Shown here piece by piece: positions 25,340 through 33,553 of a stretch of 64,000 nucleotides of DNA. Below the pieces are notes generated by a model. The model was not told the origin of the DNA, did no database searches, and saw only the letters and a list, made by a program, of their open reading frames with translations. The stretch's first letter is position 1; the number at the start of each line of letters is the position of its first letter. The stretch comes from Flavobacterium sp. KACC 22763 (lineage in GTDB: Bacteria > Bacteroidota > Bacteroidia > Flavobacteriales > Flavobacteriaceae): positions 3,472,001 to 3,536,000 of the forward strand of contig NZ_CP117879.1 of assembly GCF_028736155.1 (NCBI RefSeq), given 5' to 3'. The position numbers and the translations under genes were made by a program.

Positions 25340-26047
25340 TTACTGAGCACACTCAGAATAGGTAACAGCATGTTTTGATAAATCTGTCCATTTTGGATCT
25401 GCTGAAGATGCAGTGATTAATTTATCACATCCACTCCACAATGTTGCAAATTCTTTTTTGTATTCTTTTTTCTTTAATAAAAATGCAGGTGCATCTTTTT
25501 TAGCAACATAGTAAGATTTAGCATCTCCACCAACAAATTTAACACCTCCAACTCCAAAAGAAGTAGTTTCTTTTGCACGTGGATCACAATATATTCTAAG
25601 TTCTTTACTGAATGCTGGATTCAATAACTGCATTAAAAGTTTTGAAGTTTTTTTCTTTACTTGTACATCTGCTGTTTCAAAATAAGCGTAACCTTCTTTA
25701 AGGTACTCTTGGTTCAATTTATCGTCGTTCCATTTTTGGTAATCTGAAATAAAATCTAGCTTTTTAGTTAAATTATCAAGTCCGCTTGGTGGTAAGTACA
25801 TGTGCTTAATATCCTCTGGTTTAAGTTTGTGTTTTTTTCCAGCTGCGTCTTGTAACTTAATAAATTCAATTAACCCTTTGTCTCTATCAATATCCCTAAT
25901 AGTTCCGCTAAGTTCTGTTCCATCTGTTAACGTAATGTAAGCTGTTTTACTGTGTGAAAATCCATAAGATGGGTTAATTAAATCTTGAGCTTTTGTTGCT
26001 GTACACGCTACAAGAAGCATCATGAAAAGTAAAGTTTTTTTGATCAT
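25340..26047 (-). CDS. Secreted protein of unknown function
   Basis: The 235-residue product has a signal peptide (KKTLLFMMLLVACTATKA). The mature N-terminal stretch AYITLTDGTELSGTIRDIDR followed by GLIEFIKLQD resembles a small beta-barrel such as those in proteins that begin with a DGTELxG turn. The rest is basic with no recognised motif. Three cysteines (in IYCDPRA, SGCDKL and the C-terminal SECAQ) may form disulfides. It is monocistronic and convergent with the DUF6607-like gene. No function is proposed. Confidence 0.75.
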   Translation of the reverse strand: MIKKTLLFMMLLVACTATKAQDLINPSYGFSHSKTAYITLTDGTELSGTIRDIDRDKGLIEFIKLQDAAGKKHKLKPEDIKHMYLPPSGLDNLTKKLDFISDYQKWNDDKLNQEYLKEGYAYFETADVQVKKKTSKLLMQLLNPAFSKELRIYCDPRAKETTSFGVGGVKFVGGDAKSYYVAKKDAPAFLLKKKEYKKEFATLWSGCDKLITASSADPKWTDLSKHAVTYSECAQ

Positions 26048-26358
26048 TGGTTTTTGGGTTTAAAATTTTGCCTACTCTCTCGATTTTCGGCTTCCTCGTA
26101 TTTATTTTTACACTAACATCAATTGTTTTTCCCTTGATTTATTGATACTTTCAACTAAAAAATAACCAATTATTTCTTACCGTAAACATACTTATAAAAT
26201 TGACACTTACAAATCTTGTTAATACTTTTTTACACGAAAATTCATCTTTAGATTCTTAAGCTTATGATGAATTAAACTTAACAATTAAGAGACATTCTAT
26301 TAAATACATTAACAAAAAAAGCGAGCTCGTTTTTTTCGAGCTCGCTAGTTATAAGAAT
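26048..26358. other. Gene-free stretch, 311 bp
   Basis: AT-rich sequence between the secreted 235-residue gene and the SusD gene. It holds the SusD terminator at 26313-26346; nothing else was recognised, and no clear TAnnTTTG box serves the 235-residue gene. Confidence 0.6.
26313..26346 (-). terminator. Terminator of the susCD operon
   Basis: AGCGAGCTCG and CGAGCTCGCT are perfect 10-bp arms, with an A run on the plus-strand left. It begins 13 bases past the SusD stop codon. Confidence 0.92.
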
Positions 26359-27831
26359 TTACAATTCGTTTTGTATAATCAATGGGTTTGCGTCAATTTC
26401 AACTTTTGGAATCAACCATTGCCATCTTTTATCTGAGGGTCCTACATTCATAACTCCATTTGTAATACCAACATCATGATTAGAATCAGTTCTATCCAAT
26501 GTCGAATTTGTTCTTTTTAAATCATAAAATCTAAAGCCTTCTCCCCATAATTCAATTCTTCTTTGAAGCAAAATTTCATCAACAAGGGCCTGTCCTGAAT
26601 TTGTCGATAACACATAAGAAGGATTTCTCGTTTTTTCAAATTCAAAAAGTACTGTTGCTGCATCTGCGTTTCCAAGTCTTGCTTTTGCCTCTGCTTCTAT
26701 CAGATACATTTCTGAAACACGCATATATGGAACATCGCATCTACTATCACCTGTACTAACAGCCAAAAACTTTTGACTAGTATATGGAAACTTTGCAAAA
26801 TTCGAAGGAAGTGCCAATGCAGTATGTTTTCCTGTTTTATCAAAAATCGTAGAACGCACATCAGTTGACGGAATCATATTATATAATTTACTATTGATCG
26901 CTTTTGGGCAAGAACGAATTACCGTTGAACTAAAGTTTCTAGACATATAAGCTCCAAAATTTCCAAAATACTGAGTTTGAACTTCATTAATATGGCTTCC
27001 CCACATCCATTCTTTATTATTATAATCATTAAAACCTAAAGCATATTCAGACATTGGCATTAAAGTCTTTCCAGCTCTGGCTTTATTTGCATATTCAGCC
27101 GCAATTGACCAATTTCCTTGAGTCAAAGCTACTCTTGCTTTTAAACCTTGAGCTACCTTCAAATCTAAATGTGAATTATTCGGTTTTGTATAACCAATTA
27201 ACAAACTATTCGCTTCATCTAAATCCTTGTTAATTTGAACATACACCTCTTCAACACTTGAACGTGGAAACTTGTCATTTCCTACTGTCAAGATAATTGG
27301 CACACCAAGCTGAGAATTTGCATCACCATTTATATATCTCTTACCAAATAACTGTACCAATTGATAGTGACAAAATGCTCTATAAATTAAAGCTTGTCCC
27401 TTTACAATTTTCTTATCAGCATCAGAGCCAATTGCCACATCAGTTGCATTTATTATTGTGTTGGCATTTCTAATAATTCTATAATACGTTCTATAGGCAA
27501 AACGAAGTTCTGTAGAATTTTCATTAGTCATTGCGCTCCAATTATAAACAGTCAAAAACCATCCGTTAGTAATTGGAAAAACCACGTCGTCACCTGCGAT
27601 ATCAATTTGTTCCATTAGACCGCCTAAACCTCCTTGACTCTGATCCTCGTAGAGATAATACAATGACCTGTGCACACCATTCAAAAGCGTCATTAAATTC
27701 TCCGTGGTTTTTGTCGCTCCTTCGTAATCAACAAATTCAGTTGGCTTTTTATCTAAAAAATCATCCGAACAAGAGCCTAAAATAGTTATTGCTAAAACAG
27801 CAACTATTAATTTAATATAATTTGATTTCAT
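26359..27831 (-). CDS. SusD/RagB-family nutrient-binding outer-membrane lipoprotein
   Basis: This 490-residue lipoprotein (AVLAITILGSCSDDFLDKKP) has SusD features: FLDKKPTEFV, an N-terminal TPR-like region with TYYRIIRNANTIINA and GQALIYRAFCHYQLVQLFGK, and a C-terminal MYLIEAEAKARLG plus RRIELWGEGFRFYDLKR. SusD proteins cap the SusC barrel and capture glycans or peptides. The SusC partner gene lies 4 bases upstream. No glycoside hydrolase, peptidase or sulfatase gene adjoins the pair, so the substrate cannot be guessed. Confidence 0.95.
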   Translation of the reverse strand: MKSNYIKLIVAVLAITILGSCSDDFLDKKPTEFVDYEGATKTTENLMTLLNGVHRSLYYLYEDQSQGGLGGLMEQIDIAGDDVVFPITNGWFLTVYNWSAMTNENSTELRFAYRTYYRIIRNANTIINATDVAIGSDADKKIVKGQALIYRAFCHYQLVQLFGKRYINGDANSQLGVPIILTVGNDKFPRSSVEEVYVQINKDLDEANSLLIGYTKPNNSHLDLKVAQGLKARVALTQGNWSIAAEYANKARAGKTLMPMSEYALGFNDYNNKEWMWGSHINEVQTQYFGNFGAYMSRNFSSTVIRSCPKAINSKLYNMIPSTDVRSTIFDKTGKHTALALPSNFAKFPYTSQKFLAVSTGDSRCDVPYMRVSEMYLIEAEAKARLGNADAATVLFEFEKTRNPSYVLSTNSGQALVDEILLQRRIELWGEGFRFYDLKRTNSTLDRTDSNHDVGITNGVMNVGPSDKRWQWLIPKVEIDANPLIIQNEL

Positions 27832-27835
27832 AATG

Positions 27836-30800
27836 TTAAAAATTTAAATTCACTCCTAATGAAATTACTCGAGATGGTATATATCTATTTTGAGTCGTTC
27901 CATTAAAAGTTTGAGTTGGATCCATTCCTTGGCGCTTTGTGAACAGCATTAAATTTTCCCCGTTCACATAAATTGAAGCATTATCGATTTCGAATTTTGA
28001 TATAAACTCTGAAGGCATTTTATATGATAAATTGACTTGTCTTAATGATAAATAATCTGAACCTATTAGCCATCTATCAGAAGCTGCACTTGCCGAAGTA
28101 TTTCTATTAACATCTAATCGAGGCACATCTGTTATATCACCAGGCTTCTGCCATCTTCTAAAAATATCTGTACTTAAAGCAGATCCATAATTACTACCCG
28201 TATGCATTAAAACAGAATAATTAGTGTCATACATTTGTCCGCCTATTTGATATGCACAAACAACATCTAACTGAAGTCCTTTGTATTTAAATGTATTTCC
28301 AAAACTTCCAAACAAATCTGGAATAGCTGATCCTGCGTAATGGTATAATGCTTTATTTTGATCTGTTGTCACATTTACACCATTTACAACTCTTATTGAA
28401 GCATCACTTGAATTTACAAATTTTGGATCTGCGACATATAAAGCATATCCATCTGAAGAATCTACCCCATACCAATCTCTTAGCCAATAATCATATATAG
28501 AATGGCCTACTGAAAGTTTTTTAGTTCCGTCAATAATTTCTCCCTGAGGAAGTTCTGTAATTTTATTATTAATTGTTGACGCGTTAACATTTAAACTCCA
28601 AGAGAAATCATTTGTTTTAATGATAACACCGTCTAACGAAATTTCAAATCCTTTATTGACCATAGAACCAATATTTTCTACTCTATTGTCTAATCCTGAA
28701 GACAAAGGATTAGGCACTGAAAAAATTAATCCATCAGTATTTCTATTATAATACTCTACACTTCCTTTTAATCTGTTTTTGAACAAACCAAACTCTACAG
28801 CAATATCTTTCTGAGTATTAACTTCCCATTTTAAATCTGGTGCCGCGGCAGCATATGTTACGATACCACCTTCATTTCCATTATCATAACCTAAACTATA
28901 AGTAGGCTGGCTAACATAATAATTTAAACCATTAATTTTTGATCCTGCATCATTTGTATCGCCAATTATATGAGAATCATTTCCAACTTTCCCAATTGAA
29001 GCTCTAAACTTTAAATCATTAAGCCACGTATAATCCTTTAAGAAATTTTCCTTAGAAATTACCCAAGCTCCACCTAAAGACCAGAAGTTCCCCCAACGAT
29101 TATTCTCAGCAAATTTGGAAGACCCATCTCTTCTTAATGATGCTGAAAAAATATACTTATTCATATAATCATAACCGGCTCTTGAAAAGTATGATTCTGT
29201 TGCATAATTTCTTGTAAAAGATGTTAAACCTGTAGTTGTAGCATAGTTAACAAATTCAATAATATCTGGCGCTACTTGACCTGTTTTACTACTACTGGTC
29301 CAATTTGTTTCATAATCAAAACTTTCATGTCCTAGTAATATATTGAATGAATGTTCTCCAATTTTCTTCGAGTAATTCAATAACTGGTTATATGTAATCC
29401 CTGTTAGTATTTTATCTTCTTTGCCCATTAATCCAGTTGGTGCTCCATCTCCAATTTCAGTATTATAGGAATAAGTTCTATTTCTATATGTTTTGTCAAT
29501 AGAAGCATTTGTTGTAAATTTCAAATCCTTAGTAAATGAAATCTCAAAAAAAGTTCGTGCTGAAAGGGCTAATCCTTTTGCCACATCAGTATTATTTAAA
29601 GTTTCATAAACAACGTTACGTCCATTAGAAGCCCCTGATCCTCTCACAGTCGAATAAACACGATCACCATTTACATCAAGTACATAATCGCCATTTTCTG
29701 TATGATCAAAAACTGGATAAATTGGCCCCATTGTTCTTATCGTTCTAAATGGATTATTAAACGAATTGGTATTTTCAACGCCATCAGTTCCTAATTTAGA
29801 ATTAGTCAAAGTCCCAGATATGTTTACCCCCGTTCTAAACCACTCTTTTAAACTTGTATTTAAATTCAGCCTTCCCGTTGTTCTTTCAAAACCTGATTTC
29901 TGTATGTATCCTTCTTCATCCAAATAACCTAAAGATGCAAAGTAATTTGATTTTTCAGATTTTCCTTGATAAGAGAAATCTACATTTTTGCGAACACCTG
30001 CTCTTTCCAACTGGTTTGCCCAATCAAGATCTTGAGGATACAATAACTTTGCATTAGGATTTAATTTACCATCGGTTCCAACTATGCTTCCATTAGGAAC
30101 ATTAAATGGGTTGGTCACCAATACAACAGGAACTCTTGCAGACGCATAAATATTCGCCGCATCTATTTCCGCTTGATTACCCATTGGGCGACTATTTCTA
30201 ATCGCTTCCCATTCTAAAGGATAATAATCAAAAGCATTTACTCTTTTATAATCTTTAATAGATCTAGAAGTCATTCCAGTACTTAGATTAAGGGTAAATT
30301 TATCCTTTTGTGACTTTCCTGATTTTGTGGTGATAATAATAACACCATTTGCCGCTTTTGACCCATATAAAGATGTAGAAGATGCATCTTTTAAAACACT
30401 TAAACTTTCAATATCGCTTGAATTTAAATTACTTATATCTCCTGCGTATGGAACACCATCTACAATATACAAAGGAGTATTTGATCCATTAATTGAACTA
30501 AAACCACGAACTCTAATTTCTGGAGCTGCACCAGGCTGTCCGGCAGAACTTTGAATTTGAACTCCAGATGTTGATCCCTCCAAAACCGACAATGCATTTG
30601 TCAGTGGCCTATTTTCAAGTTGTTCTGATTTTATTTGTGTAGCCGATCCGACATAAGAAGTTTTTTTAGCTGTACCATATGCAACGACCACAACCTCATC
30701 TAATTCTTTTCCATCCTCTTGCAATTTAACATTTACAGAAGATGAATTACCAATAGTAATAATCTGATCTTTCATTCCCATGTAAGAAAAAACCAAAACA

Positions 30801-31003
30801 TCACCTGTCTTTGCCTTTATCTTATACTTTCCATCAAAATCAGTTTGAACACCACTACTGGTTCCTTTTACCACAACATTCGCACCTGGAATAGGTCCGT
30901 TTCCATCTGACACAATTCCTGATATTGTTTTCTCTTGTGCAAAAAATACTTGCGTGAAAAGAAGAAACACCAGAATTGCTAATCCTTTAAATTTTTGTTT
31001 CAT
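27836..31003 (-). CDS. SusC/RagA-family TonB-linked outer-membrane transporter
   Basis: The 1055-residue protein has a signal peptide (LAILVFLLFTQVFFAQ), a carboxypeptidase-like domain (ISGIVSDGNGPIPGANVVVK to about residue 95), the SusC motif LDEVVVVAYGTAKKTSYVGS, and a plug with IRVRGFSSINGSNTPLYIVD and GSKAANGVIIITTKSG. A long beta-barrel follows, ending ISLGVNLNF. It forms the import pore of a SusCD complex with the downstream SusD-family protein. A minus-strand TATATTTG box at 31104-31111 lies about 100 bases upstream. No anti-sigma/ECF regulatory pair is adjacent. Confidence 0.96.
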   Translation of the reverse strand: MKQKFKGLAILVFLLFTQVFFAQEKTISGIVSDGNGPIPGANVVVKGTSSGVQTDFDGKYKIKAKTGDVLVFSYMGMKDQIITIGNSSSVNVKLQEDGKELDEVVVVAYGTAKKTSYVGSATQIKSEQLENRPLTNALSVLEGSTSGVQIQSSAGQPGAAPEIRVRGFSSINGSNTPLYIVDGVPYAGDISNLNSSDIESLSVLKDASSTSLYGSKAANGVIIITTKSGKSQKDKFTLNLSTGMTSRSIKDYKRVNAFDYYPLEWEAIRNSRPMGNQAEIDAANIYASARVPVVLVTNPFNVPNGSIVGTDGKLNPNAKLLYPQDLDWANQLERAGVRKNVDFSYQGKSEKSNYFASLGYLDEEGYIQKSGFERTTGRLNLNTSLKEWFRTGVNISGTLTNSKLGTDGVENTNSFNNPFRTIRTMGPIYPVFDHTENGDYVLDVNGDRVYSTVRGSGASNGRNVVYETLNNTDVAKGLALSARTFFEISFTKDLKFTTNASIDKTYRNRTYSYNTEIGDGAPTGLMGKEDKILTGITYNQLLNYSKKIGEHSFNILLGHESFDYETNWTSSSKTGQVAPDIIEFVNYATTTGLTSFTRNYATESYFSRAGYDYMNKYIFSASLRRDGSSKFAENNRWGNFWSLGGAWVISKENFLKDYTWLNDLKFRASIGKVGNDSHIIGDTNDAGSKINGLNYYVSQPTYSLGYDNGNEGGIVTYAAAAPDLKWEVNTQKDIAVEFGLFKNRLKGSVEYYNRNTDGLIFSVPNPLSSGLDNRVENIGSMVNKGFEISLDGVIIKTNDFSWSLNVNASTINNKITELPQGEIIDGTKKLSVGHSIYDYWLRDWYGVDSSDGYALYVADPKFVNSSDASIRVVNGVNVTTDQNKALYHYAGSAIPDLFGSFGNTFKYKGLQLDVVCAYQIGGQMYDTNYSVLMHTGSNYGSALSTDIFRRWQKPGDITDVPRLDVNRNTSASAASDRWLIGSDYLSLRQVNLSYKMPSEFISKFEIDNASIYVNGENLMLFTKRQGMDPTQTFNGTTQNRYIPSRVISLGVNLNF

Positions 31004-31103
31004 TATTTTGTTTTTTAATTAGAGAGGGCGAACTTAAAAAATTAAAATAATTTTAACAAGAATCAAACTACTTTTAACAATATAAAATATAATATTAATA
31101 CTA

Positions 31104-31111
31104 CAAATATA
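31104..31111 (-). promoter_or_regulatory. Candidate -7 box for susC
   Basis: On the minus strand this is TATATTTG, about 100 bases before the SusC ATG. No TTG at the right distance was found. Confidence 0.4.
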
Positions 31112-31190
31112 TAGTTTTCGTGTGAGGTTGTGAAAAAGGAAATATTTTCCGAGAAGAAAATTGAATGTAGCAATGTCATTAAGAATAAAA

Positions 31191-31214
31191 AACCATCCAA
31201 TAAATTAGATGGTT
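31191..31214. terminator. Orphan terminator-like hairpin
   Basis: ACCATCcAAT and ATTaGATGGT pair around a short loop, with an A run on the left and a T-rich right flank, so it could act in either direction. It is about 190 bases upstream of susC and has no gene to terminate. Confidence 0.5.
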
Positions 31215-31386
31215 CTTTTATCTCAATCATTTTTCACTAAAAGTGTACTAATTCAAAATAGTTAAAAATGAATATTAGAAGAATTGACTTAAAACTTTAT
31301 CACTTGCATTGTAATACTTACAAAAGCCATCGCAAAATTATATAAGAATTTCACCTCGCATATCCCATCAAAGTCAAAAAAGCAAT

Positions 31387-31420
31387 AAAAAAAGCCAATA
31401 GTTTTGAACTATTGGCTTTT
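31387..31420 (-). terminator. Terminator of argS
   Basis: AAAGCCAATAGTT and AACTATTGGCTTT are perfect 13-bp arms with A-run and T-run flanks, 26 bases past the argS stop. Confidence 0.92.
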
Positions 31421-31445
31421 GACTCCTTGTATATATTTTTAAATC

Positions 31446-33224
31446 TTACATTCTTTCTGGAACTTCAATTCCTAATAATTGGAATGCAGATTTAATTACT
31501 TCTGCAACTTTTTGAGAAAGCTGCACTCTGAATATTTTTTTAGTCAAATCAACTTCTCCTAAAATGTGTACTGACTGATAAAAAGAGTTATATTCTTTTA
31601 CTAAATCATAAGTATAATTGGCAATTAATGCTGGACTATGGTTTTGAGCCGCATTCTGAATTACTTCTGGGAAAAGTTCGATTTGTTTTACCAATTCTTT
31701 CTCTTTCTCGTGCAACTCTTCGATTTCAATTTTATTAGAAAAATCAAAATCGGCTTTACGGATTATCGATTGGATTCTTGCATACGTATATTGAATGAAA
31801 GGTCCTGTATTTCCTGCAAAATCTACAGATTCTTCTGGATTAAATAAAATACGTTTTTTAGGATCTATTTTCAAAATGTAATATTTCAAAGCTCCTAAAC
31901 CAATCGTTTTATACAATTTCGCTTTTTCTTCTGCAGAATAGCTATCTAGTTTTCCTAAATCTTCAGAAATTTGTTTCGCTGTATCGGTCATATCCTGCAT
32001 TAAGTCGTCTGCATCTACGACAGTTCCTTCGCGACTTTTCATTTTTCCAGAAGGTAAATCAACCATTCCGTATGACAAATGATATAAAGTTGAAGACCAA
32101 TCAAAACCTAATTTTTTCAAGATTAAGAATAAAACTTTGAAGTGATGATCTTGCTCGTTTCCAACTGTGTAAACCATTCCCCCAACATCTGGCATGTCTT
32201 TAACACGCTGAATTGCGGTTCCAATATCTTGCGTCATATAAACTGCTGTTCCATCAGAACGTAAAACAATTTTACGATCAAGACCTTCGTCTGTCAAATC
32301 AATCCAAACAGAACCATCTGGATCTTTTTCAAAAACACCTTTGTCTAAACCTACTTGTACAACATCTTTACCTAAAAGGTATGTGTTGCTTTCGTAGTAA
32401 TATCTATCAAAATTAACTCCAAGATTGGCGTAAGTTGTTGCAAAACCTTCATAAACCCACTCGTTCATTTTTTTCCAAAGTGCAATCACTTCTTCATCAC
32501 CAGCTTCCCATTTCTTAAGCATATCTTGCGCTTCAATAATAATTGGCGCTTGTTTTTTTGCTTCTTCTTCAGTTTTACCAGCTTCGATCAAACCGCTAAT
32601 TTCGTTTTTGTAAGCTTTATCAAACTCTACATAATATTTACCAACTAGTTTATCTCCTTTTAAACCAGAAGTTTCAGGAGTTTCTCCGTTTCCGAATTTT
32701 TCCCAAGCCAACATCGATTTACAGATATGAATTCCTCTATCATTGATAATTTGCGTTTTATAGACTTTTTTACCCGAAGCTTTTAAAATCTCTGCAACAG
32801 AATAGCCTAATAAATTGTTACGAACGTGTCCTAAGTGCAAAGGTTTATTGGTATTTGGAGAAGAATATTCTACCATAATCGCCTTCTCATCTGGGTTTGA
32901 AGCTACAAATCCGAATTGTTTTTGATCTTTTATTCCGTTAAAGAAATTTACATAATAGCTGTCTGAAATAACAATATTCAAGAAACCAGAAACTACGTTA
33001 AAGCGAGCAACTTCAGAAACATTCTCAACTAGATAATTTCCAATTTTGTTCCCCAATTCAACCGGATTACTTTTAATCACCTTCAATAAAGGAAAAATTA
33101 CCATCGTAATATCTCCTTCAAACTCTTTTCTAGTAGTTTGAAACTCGATTTTATCAACAGTAACATCAAATAATGTTTGTATTGCTTTTTGTATAGAAGG
33201 TGTAAGAATTTGTGATAATGACAT
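31446..33224 (-). CDS. argS: Arginyl-tRNA synthetase
   Basis: This 592-residue class I synthetase has an N-terminal Add1-like domain (about 1-110), the ATP-binding signature SSPNTNKPLHLGHVRNNLLG (HIGH-type HLGH at about 132), the KMSKS counterpart MKSREGTVVDADDL, and a C-terminal DALR anticodon-binding domain ending LLGIEVPERM. It charges tRNA-Arg. It is monocistronic on the minus strand, with a TATCTTTG box (33246-33253) 22 bases upstream. Confidence 0.98.
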   Translation of the reverse strand: MSLSQILTPSIQKAIQTLFDVTVDKIEFQTTRKEFEGDITMVIFPLLKVIKSNPVELGNKIGNYLVENVSEVARFNVVSGFLNIVISDSYYVNFFNGIKDQKQFGFVASNPDEKAIMVEYSSPNTNKPLHLGHVRNNLLGYSVAEILKASGKKVYKTQIINDRGIHICKSMLAWEKFGNGETPETSGLKGDKLVGKYYVEFDKAYKNEISGLIEAGKTEEEAKKQAPIIIEAQDMLKKWEAGDEEVIALWKKMNEWVYEGFATTYANLGVNFDRYYYESNTYLLGKDVVQVGLDKGVFEKDPDGSVWIDLTDEGLDRKIVLRSDGTAVYMTQDIGTAIQRVKDMPDVGGMVYTVGNEQDHHFKVLFLILKKLGFDWSSTLYHLSYGMVDLPSGKMKSREGTVVDADDLMQDMTDTAKQISEDLGKLDSYSAEEKAKLYKTIGLGALKYYILKIDPKKRILFNPEESVDFAGNTGPFIQYTYARIQSIIRKADFDFSNKIEIEELHEKEKELVKQIELFPEVIQNAAQNHSPALIANYTYDLVKEYNSFYQSVHILGEVDLTKKIFRVQLSQKVAEVIKSAFQLLGIEVPERM

Positions 33225-33553
33225 GTAAACTTATTTTAAAGTGAGCAAAGATACTGCTTATTCATCAATTAGAGAAAATCAAAAACATATTAAATTCAAG
33301 AAAAGAGTTTCAATTTGACAAAAAAGCATAAATATTAATTGTTAAAATTATCAAAAAACCAAAAGGCTAATCTATTACAAAACAGCCTATGAGAAAAAAA
33401 ATATGCTTTTTTCTGAAATTTCTTGTAACATATCAACCCTAAAAGAGTCTTAATAGAGACTTTAATTTTTTTTGAAGTCAGGAAAAACAAAAAGAAAAAG
33501 CTAACAAAACGAAATCATCATCAATCAAATCAAAAATAATCAGTAAAAAAATC
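33225..33553. other. Gene-free stretch, 329 bp
   Basis: A divergent intergenic region between argS and the outer-membrane receptor gene. It contains the argS -7 box TATCTTTG (minus strand, 33246-33253). The remainder is A-rich with no ORF or clean hairpin; no convincing TAnnTTTG box faces the receptor gene. Confidence 0.55.

Larger units (their letters stand above)
31004..31445. other. Gene-free stretch with an orphan hairpin, 442 bp
   Basis: Upstream of susC this holds a minus-strand TATATTTG box (31104-31111), an orphan terminator-like hairpin (31191-31214) and the argS terminator (31387-31420). No ORF of convincing length lies between the two hairpins, so a small RNA there is possible but unsupported by other evidence. 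Confidence 0.5.
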
